DNA of 64,000 nucleotides. It comes from Verrucomicrobium spinosum DSM 4136 = JCM 18804. Lineage in GTDB: Bacteria > Verrucomicrobiota > Verrucomicrobiia > Verrucomicrobiales > Verrucomicrobiaceae. Where the stretch lies: positions 1,860,001-1,924,000 of the forward strand of contig NZ_ABIZ01000001.1 of the NCBI RefSeq assembly GCF_000172155.1, in the 5' to 3' direction. The position numbers and the translations under genes were made by a program. The notes beneath the pieces are model-generated. The model worked only from the letters and a program-made list of their open reading frames with translations. It did not search any database and was not told the origin of the DNA. Below, piece after piece: positions 24,776 through 32,600 of this stretch; the first letter of the stretch is position 1, and every line of letters starts with the position of its first letter.

Positions 24776-24992
24776 GCCCGCCCCGCTGCGCGGGGAGACA
24801 CAAGACTAGAAGACGTCAGACTCCAGACCTGATCCTCCAAACGACGTACAACCGCATTGGGGAGCGCAGTCGGCTCGACTGCCACAAGGGTGGCCCGCCC
24901 GCGTAGCACCTCCACCAACACCTGCCACGAACTTTCCGCCCCACCGATCTTGAGCCTTGAAGTCTCGCCCCCTTTTGTGCGTCAATACTCCT

Positions 24993-26459
24993 ATGCCTTT
25001 GCTTAAAACCGCCAGCTTCCTCGCCCTGGGCCTTCTCTCGCTCACCCTGGCCCAATCCTCCGCCCAGGACACCCCCGGCACCAGCAACCGCCCCAACATC
25101 GTGCTGGTGATGGCCGATGACCAGGGCTGGGGGGACATGGCCTACAACGGGCATCCCCATCTCAAGACGCCCAACTTCGACGCGCTGGCGGCAGAAGGGG
25201 TGCGCTTCGATAACTTCCACGCCGCCGCTCCGGTCTGCTCCCCCACCCGGGGCAGTGTCATGACCGGGCGCACGCCCAACCGCTTTGGTTGCTTCTCCTG
25301 GGGCAACACCCTGCGGCCGCAGGAGGTCACGATTGCGGAAGTGCTCAAATCCGCCGGATACCGCACCGGGCACTTTGGCAAATGGCACCTGGGCTCCGTG
25401 CAGAAAGACAGTCCGGTGAATCCCGGCAACAGTGGGTTCGAGGAGTGGATCTCGGCCCCCAACTACTTCGACCTCAATCCCGTGCTCAGCGATCAGGGAC
25501 GCGCGGTGCCGTTCGAAGGAGACAGCTCGGACGTCACGGTGGACCTCGCCCTGAAGTTCATCCGCAAACAGGCGGAGGCCAGGCAACCCTTCTTTACAGT
25601 CGTGTGGTTCGGTTCACCGCACGCACCTCATCAGCCACTGGAGTCGGACCGCGCTCTTTATGAAGGCCTTGACCTGACCAAGGCCCAGCAGAACTTCTAC
25701 GCAGAAATCACCGCCATGGACCGCGCCTTCGGTCGGCTTCGCAGTGAGATCAAGGATCTGGGCCTGCGGGACAACACCATCCTCTGGTACTGCAGTGACA
25801 ACGGGGCCCTGCCCAAGGTTGGCTCCACGGGCGGTCGCCGCGGCAACAAGGGCAAGATCTATGAAGGCGGTCTCGCCGTGCCCGCGCTGCTGGAGTGGCC
25901 CGCCCGCTTTGCCTCGCCCAAGATGGTCAAACTGCCCTGCGTCACCTCCGACATCTATCCCACCCTGCTGGATGTTGTGGACGTCACGGTGCCCAATCAG
26001 CCCGTGCTGGATGGCATCAGCCTGTTAGGAGTGATCAGCGAGCGGGACAAAGAACGGGAAAAGCCCATCGGCTTCTGGGATCGAGGAAAGAAAGGGATCC
26101 AGACGCCCTCGAAACTCTGGATGGATGAACTGCTCGCCGCGCAAAAGGAAGGCCGCGAGCCCAACGATCCCGCCCGGCTCAATCCCGATGCCGGCGTCAT
26201 TGGCGAGCCCGAGCCGTCCAACCAGTTCCCCGGTCACGCTGCATGGCTCGATGGCCAGTGGAAACTCCACCGCATCGAGGACCCCCAGACCCACGATGTC
26301 ACTTGGGAACTCTACGATCTGGAAGCCGATCCCAAAGAAAGCCGCGTCCTCTTTGCCGAGCAGCCCGATCGCCTGCCCGCCATGCAGGAAGCCCTCAACG
26401 ACTGGCTGAAATCCGTGGTCAAGAGTCTGAATGGCGGCGATTATCCGAAGGGACTGTGA
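24993..26459 (+). CDS. Sulfatase (type I, Cys-type formylglycine)
   Basis: 488 residues from the ATG at 24993 after the signal-like MPLLKTASFLALGLLSLTLAQ. The formylglycine motif is CSPTRGS with Cys82, and metal ligands are in NIVLVMADDQGWGD (Asp42, Asp43). Other conserved segments: GYRTGHFGKWHLG, PFFTVVWFGSPHAPH, TILWYCSDNGALP. Acts in the periplasm or outside on sulfate esters, often of marine or host polysaccharides. Maturation needs a formylglycine-generating enzyme, which is not in the window. The downstream VOC gene starts 22 bp after its stop. Confidence 0.92.
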   Translation: MPLLKTASFLALGLLSLTLAQSSAQDTPGTSNRPNIVLVMADDQGWGDMAYNGHPHLKTPNFDALAAEGVRFDNFHAAAPVCSPTRGSVMTGRTPNRFGCFSWGNTLRPQEVTIAEVLKSAGYRTGHFGKWHLGSVQKDSPVNPGNSGFEEWISAPNYFDLNPVLSDQGRAVPFEGDSSDVTVDLALKFIRKQAEARQPFFTVVWFGSPHAPHQPLESDRALYEGLDLTKAQQNFYAEITAMDRAFGRLRSEIKDLGLRDNTILWYCSDNGALPKVGSTGGRRGNKGKIYEGGLAVPALLEWPARFASPKMVKLPCVTSDIYPTLLDVVDVTVPNQPVLDGISLLGVISERDKEREKPIGFWDRGKKGIQTPSKLWMDELLAAQKEGREPNDPARLNPDAGVIGEPEPSNQFPGHAAWLDGQWKLHRIEDPQTHDVTWELYDLEADPKESRVLFAEQPDRLPAMQEALNDWLKSVVKSLNGGDYPKGL

Positions 26460-26481
26460 ACTCGTGCTTGGCTTTTGACGC

Positions 26482-26841
26482 ATGAAATCCGCCCTCCGAG
26501 GCATCTTTCTCACTTCCGAAGATCCGCCCGCCACCGCCGCGTTTTATCGTGATGTGGCGGGTCTGGACTGGGAGGAAGTGGGCACCGGAAGCGGCTATGT
26601 GTACTGGAAGCTGGATCGCGATGGCGTGCAACTCGCACTCCATGATGCCAAAGCTTTTGCCACCCACACTCATCCCGCGTTGCGTGAATCCAACCTAACG
26701 CACCTCTACTTCCAAATCTCTGATCATAAGACCTTCCTCGAAAAGCTCGTGGTCATGAATGTGCCGGTGGACTCCCAGGATGACGTGGTCATCACCGTGG
26801 TGGATCCCGACGGCAGAAGGGTCATGTTCGGGACGGCGTGA
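26482..26841 (+). CDS. Glyoxalase/bleomycin-resistance (VOC) family protein
   Basis: 119 residues. One VOC domain of two beta-alpha-beta-beta-beta modules: LRGIFLTSEDPPATAAFYRDV, WEEVGTGSGYVYWKL, then LTHLYFQISDHKTFLEKL and VITVVDPDGRRVMF. Metal-ligand positions (His or Glu) are only partly evident, so the activity cannot be assigned. Co-directional with the sulfatase at a 22-bp distance and probably co-transcribed. Confidence 0.8.
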   Translation: MKSALRGIFLTSEDPPATAAFYRDVAGLDWEEVGTGSGYVYWKLDRDGVQLALHDAKAFATHTHPALRESNLTHLYFQISDHKTFLEKLVVMNVPVDSQDDVVITVVDPDGRRVMFGTA

Positions 26842-26898
26842 AGGCAGGGGTGCGGTCTCGATTGAGGGAGGAAAGGTTGTGGGAAACGACACACTGAG

Positions 26899-26921
26899 CC
26901 GACTAAAGTCGGTACTCCAAC
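26899..26921 (-). repeat. GTTGGAGT hairpin repeat, copy with CCGAC/GTCGG stem (minus)
   Basis: The minus strand reads GTTGGAGTA followed by CCGACTTTAGTCGG. The loop is TTTA rather than TTCA. Confidence 0.8.
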
Positions 26922-26940
26922 GCCTCCGGCGCAACGGAGA

Positions 26941-27410
26941 GGGTTGGAGCACCGCCTTCAGGCCAATGCCATCAGGGAAAAATTGACCAGGCTCAACGAC
27001 TGGGATGCCTGGGTGCGGCAGGCTCACTCTACAAGCCCAGGTTCAATCTGGCAGCAGGGCCCCGCTCAGGAGGGCCGAAGGTCCGTCATCATACCAGCCC
27101 TGGGCAGCGCCCAGGGTTTGGAATTCCCAATTGGATTCAGGGCTGAAGGCCCGGACTCATCAAACCTGCCCACGAAGAACAACCCTGAATGACTCCGGGC
27201 CTTCAGCCCTCAGCATCCTTTTCTGCCCCCAAACCCTGGGCGCTGCCCAGGGCTGATATCACTCCGGGCCCTTGGCCCTCAGCTTCTGCTCCGCCACTGC
27301 GAGTCAGGCCGCCGGGTAAATTCCATGTATCAGTCAGGTACTTGATTTGATGCGATGACGGGCCCCAAACTCTATTTCCCTGATGGCATTGGCCTTCAGG
27401 CGGTTCACGC
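26941..27410. mobile_element. 470-bp MITE-like composite inverted repeat
   Basis: Terminal inverted repeats of 20 bp are perfect: 26961-26980 (GGCCAATGCCATCAGGGAAA) against 27375-27394. The interior (27060-27290) is nested palindromes like those at 6085-6300, in the order A-B-B'-A'. Frames inside (ATG at 26944; also the one ending at 6422 on the minus strand) translate to similar strings because the repeat is conserved; I do not call a protein. No transposase is present, so it would be non-autonomous. Confidence 0.65.
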
Positions 27411-27500
27411 TACAAGCTATCGAGGATATCCTCCATTGGCTTCGCTCGTCGCGAGGGAGTGAATCAAGGAGCCGTCATTGAACGTATAACTGGGGTTCAC

Positions 27501-29636
27501 ATGCCCATTCGTTGTCCCATTTCCTCCTCTCTGGCTACCCTTTGGATGGGTGTTGCGCTCCTTTTTTGGTCTAGCCTGGACATCCTTCACGCCGACGTCA
27601 CCCTCACCCCGCTCAAAGAGGGAGCCAATCAAGTGGAACTCACGCCCCTGGAAAACGGCGAGTGGGAGGTGCGCACGACGGGGCCGGACCCGTATTTTCA
27701 CGTGCGAGTGGAAGGGGAGGGGCTCGACCTGGTCAAGGAGTCCGTCTTGTCGTTCGAGTACATCAGCCTCACCGGCGTGGGGCGCATGCTGGTGTTTGTC
27801 GGCCCGGTGCTGGACATCCCACATCTGATCATGCACCAAGGCGTGGGGCGCAGGGAAGGGTGGGGAGCACAGGCCATTGATTTGCGAGACACCTCCGCAA
27901 AACCTGCCCTCCCGGTCAAAACGTTGCGCCTTACATGGGGAGAGGCACCCGGATTGGTGGCTCGATTCCGCAATCTCAAAGTCCGCGCGGCCACGGCTCA
28001 GGAGGCTGAATTGGCTGCCACTCGGGAAACGCGGTTCCAGAATGATCGGGCGTTGGCGAAAAGGTTGAGGAAATACCTTGGCCAGGACTTCCCTCAGCAG
28101 CTCTCCTCCGTCTCAGCAGATCCCTCTCAGATCAAGATTGAAGGACGCATTACCGGGAGCGCGGAAGCCTTGTGGCTCGCGGAGGTGCCCATGTGGGAGG
28201 ACATCACCGCCCTCAAACAACCCGCCTCGCTTCACGCGATCAATGCCGATGCCCAAGGCGCTTTCACCGTCAGCGTTCCGCGTGATGCAGTGAAGGATCG
28301 GGATCTTCTGCTCTCCGGTTGGGCCGTGGTGCAAAGGACGGCGGAGGGAGTGGTGCCTGTTTCGGCGCTGCGATACGTGGAAAAACAGACGCCGCGTGCC
28401 GATTTGCCTCTCATGCGGCCCCGGTCCAAGAAGGGGCTCGGCGGGTGTGACTTTGATCATGAAGACATGGACAGGCTGGGGATCACCTCTGTGACCCTCA
28501 ACATTCTCTTGAATCATCTGCTCTTCACCTCGCCGGGAGAGGGCAGAACTCCCTACACCTATGCCGGTCGCACGTGGTATGTGAACGAAGGCGTGCTGGC
28601 GGGCTATGACCGCTACATGACCCTCGCTGCCAGGAAGCAACTGATGGTCTCTGCCATCATCCTGCTGCCTCAGGAGCGTGAGGCCGCAGCGGGATCGTGG
28701 ATCAAAGTGGCCGGGCATCCGCATGCCGAGCCAGTCGGCCTCTATGTCATGCCCAACTTCACCACCCAGGAGGGGGTGCAGGCGTACGCCGCGGCCATGA
28801 ACCTGATCACCGAGCGCTACAGCCGCCCGGATGGCAAGTACGGCCGCGTGCACCACTGGATCATGCACAATGAGGTCAATAGTGGCTTCTACTGGACCAA
28901 TGCCGGCGACAAGACGGATCTCACCTACCTTGGCCTTTATCAGAAATCCATGCGCGTCGCCTGGCTGCTGGCGGGCCAGTACGATGCCCATGCCAAACCC
29001 CTCATCTCCCTGGAGCACGGTTGGACGCTGAAGCTCGATCCACGGGCTTATGCCGGTCGCGCTTTGCTGGAGCACCTCGTCCAATTCAGCCGAAAGGAGG
29101 GTGATTTCCCCTGGGGCATCGCTTATCACCCGTATGCGGAAGACCTCCGCAATCCCCGGGCGTGGGAGGATCCCGGCGCGACCTTTGATTTCAATGCCCC
29201 TTTCATCACCTTCAAGAACATGGAGGTGCTGGATGCCTGGGCCCGCCTGCCGAGGGTGGCCTATCAGGGGCAGCCTCGCGAAATCCAACTGACCGAGCAG
29301 GGGCTGAATTCCCCCGACTACTCCGAGAAGACTCTGGCCGAACAAGCCGCCGGCATGGCCTACGCGTGGAAGAAGATCGAATCCCTGCCCACCGTCACCG
29401 CTTTCCATTATCATCTCTGGGCCGATGACCGGTCGGAAGGCGGATTGCGCCTGGGTTTACGGAAATTTCGCGATGACGCCGAAGACCCCCTGGGCATCAA
29501 ACCCATCTGGCATCTCTACCGTGCCATCGGCACCCCTGAGTGGGAGAAGGCGAGTGCGTTCGCCCTGCCCATCCTGGGCATCAAGAGCTGGGAGGAAGTG
29601 CCGCATAGAGGGGAAATTATGAATTATGAATTATGA
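27501..29636 (+). CDS. DUF5722-like secreted protein, putative glycosidase
   Basis: 711 residues from the ATG at 27501 (a GTG at 27459 gives 14 more residues), chosen because it leads straight into a signal peptide (PIRCPISSSLATLWMGVALLFWSSLDILHA). Residues about 32-180 look like a beta-sandwich/carbohydrate-binding region. The C-terminal two-thirds look like a TIM-barrel with HHWIMHNEVNSGFYWTN (Asn-Glu typical of clan GH-A acid/base) and REIQLTEQGLNS (a possible nucleophile Glu). I recognise this as a DUF5722-type protein, but the substrate is unknown. The last residues (GEIMNYEL) and the stop are encoded by heptamer units, so the array has added a tail to the protein. Confidence 0.72.
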   Translation: MPIRCPISSSLATLWMGVALLFWSSLDILHADVTLTPLKEGANQVELTPLENGEWEVRTTGPDPYFHVRVEGEGLDLVKESVLSFEYISLTGVGRMLVFVGPVLDIPHLIMHQGVGRREGWGAQAIDLRDTSAKPALPVKTLRLTWGEAPGLVARFRNLKVRAATAQEAELAATRETRFQNDRALAKRLRKYLGQDFPQQLSSVSADPSQIKIEGRITGSAEALWLAEVPMWEDITALKQPASLHAINADAQGAFTVSVPRDAVKDRDLLLSGWAVVQRTAEGVVPVSALRYVEKQTPRADLPLMRPRSKKGLGGCDFDHEDMDRLGITSVTLNILLNHLLFTSPGEGRTPYTYAGRTWYVNEGVLAGYDRYMTLAARKQLMVSAIILLPQEREAAAGSWIKVAGHPHAEPVGLYVMPNFTTQEGVQAYAAAMNLITERYSRPDGKYGRVHHWIMHNEVNSGFYWTNAGDKTDLTYLGLYQKSMRVAWLLAGQYDAHAKPLISLEHGWTLKLDPRAYAGRALLEHLVQFSRKEGDFPWGIAYHPYAEDLRNPRAWEDPGATFDFNAPFITFKNMEVLDAWARLPRVAYQGQPREIQLTEQGLNSPDYSEKTLAEQAAGMAYAWKKIESLPTVTAFHYHLWADDRSEGGLRLGLRKFRDDAEDPLGIKPIWHLYRAIGTPEWEKASAFALPILGIKSWEEVPHRGEIMNYEL

Positions 29637-29727
29637 ATTATGAATTATGAATTATGAATTATGAATTATGAATGAGGAATGAGGAATTATGAATTATGAA
29701 TGAGGAATGAGGAATGAGGAATGAGGA
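29616..29727 (+). repeat. Heptamer array of 16 units, left side of convergent junction
   Basis: Eight ATTATGA, two ATGAGGA, two ATTATGA, four ATGAGGA, all in exact register for 112 bp. The DUF5722 stop codon is the TGA of the third unit (29630-29636). This is the longest array in the window. Confidence 0.95.
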
Positions 29728-29788
29728 ATGGGGCTTCTGGCGCAGCATCGGGAGAAGATGCGGCACTAAACGCAGACGCGTCCATTTA

Positions 29789-29816
29789 TAATTCCTAATT
29801 CCTAATTCATAATTTG
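29789..29816 (+). repeat. Heptamer array, right side of convergent junction
   Basis: Units TAATTCC, TAATTCC, TAATTCA, TAATTTG. On the minus strand, the stop TGA of the phosphatase-like gene (29807-29809) falls inside the third unit. Partly complementary to the left-hand array. Confidence 0.85.
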
Positions 29817-30709
29817 GATCGGAGTTCCACGTCCACCCACACCGCCGCATGATCACTCCACGGCACCGTCGGATCGCTCTCCAGCTTCCCGTTTACCTTT
29901 CCCTGGTCAACCACCTGCCACTCCCAACCTTCTCCGCTGCCAAACACGTGATCAACTCGCGGCTGGTCCGTGGAGAGTAATTTCCACGCTCCCGCTTCCA
30001 TGAGCGGGCTCAGCACATCGCCATCTGGCGTGTTGTTCCAGTCACCCGTCCACAAGGCTGGTGCACCCGTCTCGCGAACCTTCTTCACCCACGGGATCAG
30101 TTGTGCTGTCTGCGCCAGTTGCGTGGCGTGGTAGCGGTTCTCCTTGTAGCGCGCATGCAGGTGCGTGTTGCCGAAGGAGAGTCGCCGCCCTTCACCCAGG
30201 TCCAGGGTGCAGAGGGACAAGCCCTTGCCCGCCCACCAGTCGCCATGTTGCAGTGCCTCTGGACGTCCATTGCTGGCATAGCGGATGAACCCTTCCGCGA
30301 GGACGGGATAGCGACTCACCATGAGCAGCCCACTGCCCACGAGGCCGCTGTGAAAATAGCGGGAATGTTCCAGCCCCACCACTTGCAGCGCCTGCGTCAG
30401 CTCCGCCCGGTCTGCCTCCACGAATGCTTCCTGAAACCCGACGATGTCCGGCTTCAAGCGGGCAACCTCCTCGGCCACCTTGCGAAGTCGTTCCGAACGG
30501 AGTGGTGTGATCCAGTGCAGTCCCCAGACGTTCCAGGTGACCACGCGTAGTTTGAGGGGAGGGGATTTTGTCCAGGCGTCCAGATCAATCTTGCTAAAGA
30601 CGGCCGGTTCCAGGACGGCAGGGGCCCGCAGGTTCCAGAGCAACAACGCGCCCACGATCAGGCAGACCCCGATGGCGAGTTTGAGGAGGCGACGGAACCA
30701 GTGTTTCAC
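29807..30709 (-). CDS. Endonuclease/exonuclease/phosphatase (EEP) family protein
   Basis: 300 residues from a GTG at 30709, which starts at the membrane segment VKHWFRRLLKLAIGVCLIVGALLLWNLR; the frame is open to 30808, but the extra 33 residues look non-coding. EEP motifs: LRVVTWNVWGL, DIVGFQEAFVE, FGNTHLHAR, LWTGDWNNTPDGD, RVDHVFG and a terminal PWSDHAAVWVDVEL with Asp-His. The fold includes DNase I-like phosphodiesterases and phosphatases. With an N-terminal membrane anchor the catalytic part is probably periplasmic; substrate not determinable. The stop codon lies inside a heptamer unit. Confidence 0.82.
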   Translation of the reverse strand: MKHWFRRLLKLAIGVCLIVGALLLWNLRAPAVLEPAVFSKIDLDAWTKSPPLKLRVVTWNVWGLHWITPLRSERLRKVAEEVARLKPDIVGFQEAFVEADRAELTQALQVVGLEHSRYFHSGLVGSGLLMVSRYPVLAEGFIRYASNGRPEALQHGDWWAGKGLSLCTLDLGEGRRLSFGNTHLHARYKENRYHATQLAQTAQLIPWVKKVRETGAPALWTGDWNNTPDGDVLSPLMEAGAWKLLSTDQPRVDHVFGSGEGWEWQVVDQGKVNGKLESDPTVPWSDHAAVWVDVELRSKL

Positions 30710-31212
30710 AAGGGAGGGTAGGGGGCAGAGTTGGGAGCACAGATCAAGCGGCAAGTTGCACCTGCGTGGCGCGGATGGGGATTTCGATCGCCGAAAGACA
30801 GAAGGCACCCGATGGGCCTACCGCTCCGCGGTAGAATTACTCGCGCAAACTATCCATGGGTTGCACTCGCTACGCTCGCTTCACCCATGGCTACGCATGG
30901 CGAACCCTCCGGGTTCAATGCACAATGTGCCAACGTACAATGTTTCTAGGTTTGTCATGGTGAACATCAAATGTTGCATCGACAAATCCGCTCTCCGAAC
31001 CCGGAGGGTTCACCATGATTAGCCATGGGTCGGCCGAGTGAAGCGAGGACTACCCATGGAAAACGGCCAGACCGCTTCTACCGCGGAGCGGTAGGCCCAT
31101 CGCATCCATCGTCTCCGGATTTTCGCACCGCTCCCAGGTCCCAATCTTCGCTCACGCCGAAACCTTTCCTCCCCACGCTGGTTGAACCCCAAACACCTTT
31201 CCGCTCGCTCAC
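30710..31212. other. 503-bp divergent intergenic region holding an inverted-repeat element
   Basis: Apart from the element at 30810-31102, the remainder shows no gene. The two flanking genes (EEP protein, minus; esterase, plus) diverge, so promoters for both should be here, but none was recognised. Confidence 0.55.
30810..31102. mobile_element. 293-bp inverted-repeat element with perfect 27-bp ends
   Basis: Ends 30810-30836 and 31076-31102 are perfect reverse complements over 27 bp (they begin CGATGGGCCTACCGC). Further in, CCATGGGT, CTCGCT and AACCCGGAGGGTTC-type segments also occur in inverted order, so the whole forms a large cruciform-capable palindrome. No protein-coding frame and no clear target-site duplication seen. 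Confidence 0.7.
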
Positions 31213-32370
31213 ATGGGACCTATCCTCCGTACCACGCTCCGTCCGCTCTTGATGGTCATTGCTGCCGCAGCCACCTTGCAGCCCCTCTCGGCACAGACTT
31301 CCCCTGGCGTCACTGCCCACCGCGATTTGGAATACGTGGCCGATGGCCACGAGCGTCACAAACTGGACCTCTACCTGCCCGCGAAAGTGGACGGCAAAGT
31401 TCCCCTCATCATCTGGGTGCATGGCGGTGGCTGGCAGAATGGCAGCAAGGACGGCTGTCCGCCTCTGCGCGAAGGGTACGTAGCCCGGGGCTACGCTGTG
31501 GCCAGCATCAACTATCGGCTCACCAGTCACGCGGTGTTCCCGGCCCAGATCGAGGACTGCAAGGCCGCCGTCCGCTGGCTGCGGGCCCATGCGGCAGAGT
31601 ATCGTCTGGACCCGGACAAGTTCGGTGTCTGGGGCAGCTCCGCCGGCGGACACCTCGTGGCCCTGCTCGGCACCAGCGGGGAGGTCAAGGAGTTCGATGT
31701 AAAAACAAATCTCGACCAGTCCAGCAAGGTGCAGGCGGTCTGCGACTACTATGGCCCCACCGATCTCGCCGCCTTCGTCACCCGGCCAGGCTATGAGCGG
31801 CATGCCGATTCCAATTCTCCCGAAAGCAAACTGCTGGGCGGTGTGGTGATGGAGAACCTGGACAAGGCGGCAAAGGCCAACCCCATCACCTACGTGGACA
31901 AGGCCGATCCTCCCTTCCTCATCGTGCACGGTGACAAGGACCCCACCGTGCCGATCAACCAGAGCGAACTTCTCTTTGATGCCCTCAAGAAGACCGGGGT
32001 GAGCGCCCACTTCCACACCATTCACGGGGCCGGGCATGGCGGCCCGGGGTTCTCGGGAAAGAACATCGAAGACATGGTGGCCAAGTTCTTCGACCAGCGT
32101 CTGAAAGAGGGCCGCAGCACGGTGGATGCCCTGGCTACTGACAGCACGGCCGAGGAAGCCCGCGGGTCCGAAACCTTGCCAGGCGGTCGCCGTCGCATCC
32201 CCTGGGAGTTCATCACCCGCAAGGATGACAAGAACCAGGACGGCAAAATCACCAAGGAGGAATTCTCCGGCCCGGCGCCGTTGTTCCAACGACTGGACCG
32301 CAATGGCGACGGGACCCTGACCCGTGAGGAACACGATGCGGCGATCACGGAGCGGCAGGGTTCAAGGTGA
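31213..32370 (+). CDS. Secreted alpha/beta hydrolase (esterase) with C-terminal EF-hand pair
   Basis: 385 residues. Signal peptide MGPILRTTLRPLLMVIAAAATLQPLSA. Alpha/beta hydrolase (BD-FAE/acetyl-xylan-esterase-like): oxyanion motif IWVHGGGWQNG, nucleophile Ser in GSSAGGHLV, catalytic Asp in HGDKDPTVP and His in HGAGHGGPG. After a linker, the C-terminus holds two EF-hand loops, DDKNQDGKITKEEF and DRNGDGTLTREEH, so calcium binding is likely. Role: deacylation of plant or algal polysaccharide esters or other small acyl esters (inference from family). The EF-hand addition is a useful distinguishing feature. Confidence 0.87.
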   Translation: MGPILRTTLRPLLMVIAAAATLQPLSAQTSPGVTAHRDLEYVADGHERHKLDLYLPAKVDGKVPLIIWVHGGGWQNGSKDGCPPLREGYVARGYAVASINYRLTSHAVFPAQIEDCKAAVRWLRAHAAEYRLDPDKFGVWGSSAGGHLVALLGTSGEVKEFDVKTNLDQSSKVQAVCDYYGPTDLAAFVTRPGYERHADSNSPESKLLGGVVMENLDKAAKANPITYVDKADPPFLIVHGDKDPTVPINQSELLFDALKKTGVSAHFHTIHGAGHGGPGFSGKNIEDMVAKFFDQRLKEGRSTVDALATDSTAEEARGSETLPGGRRRIPWEFITRKDDKNQDGKITKEEFSGPAPLFQRLDRNGDGTLTREEHDAAITERQGSR

Positions 32371-32413
32371 GAACCGCTCAAACGTTTGGGGAGGCTTCGC
32401 CGGAGATTGTAAG

Positions 32414-32563
32414 AATGCAGTGGCAGGCTTTAGCCTGCCGTTGGGCGTGTAGGGCAGTGCGACTGAACAGGCTGAAGCCTGTGACTGCATTGGCCGGCGC
32501 AGCGCCTGCATCGGTGTCGATGTCACCCTTGCTCCGCTCTCACTGAACCGGCGGGACGCCGGT
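32414..32563. repeat. Palindromic repeat cluster at a convergent junction
   Basis: GGCAGGCTTTAGCCTGCC (32422-32439), ACAGGCTGAAGCCTGT (32467-32482) and ACCGGCGGGACGCCGGT (32547-32563). The first two are themselves flanked by the inverted pair AATGCAGT (32414-32421) and ACTGCATT (32484-32491). Located between the esterase and the AlkC-like gene, which converge; no gene is supported between 32371 and 32600. Confidence 0.75.
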
Positions 32564-32600
32564 AGCCCGCACCGCCGGGACGGCTGTGTCACTCCCTCCC

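Larger units (their letters stand above)
26842..27500. other. 659-bp intergenic region with a MITE-like element
   Basis: Contains a GTTGGAGT hairpin (26899-26921, minus) and the 470-bp element at 26941-27410. The last 90 bp (27411-27500) hold no clear signal besides a possible alternative start (GTG at 27459) for the next gene. Confidence 0.65.

Noticed and set aside
24776-24796. GC-rich hairpin (CCCCGCTGCGCGGGG) between ilvA leader and sulfatase
   Set aside because: Seen, but no T-run or gene end to make it a terminator for either side; left unassigned.
28113-29414. 433-codon minus-strand frame within the DUF5722 gene
   Set aside because: Antisense shadow with low-complexity His/Gly/Arg translation.
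29616-29727. Possible CRISPR array
   Set aside because: Units are 7 bp with no spacers and no cas genes nearby; it is a simple tandem repeat.
31078-32334. 418-codon minus-strand frame opposite the esterase
   Set aside because: Antisense to a protein with an intact catalytic triad and EF-hands.
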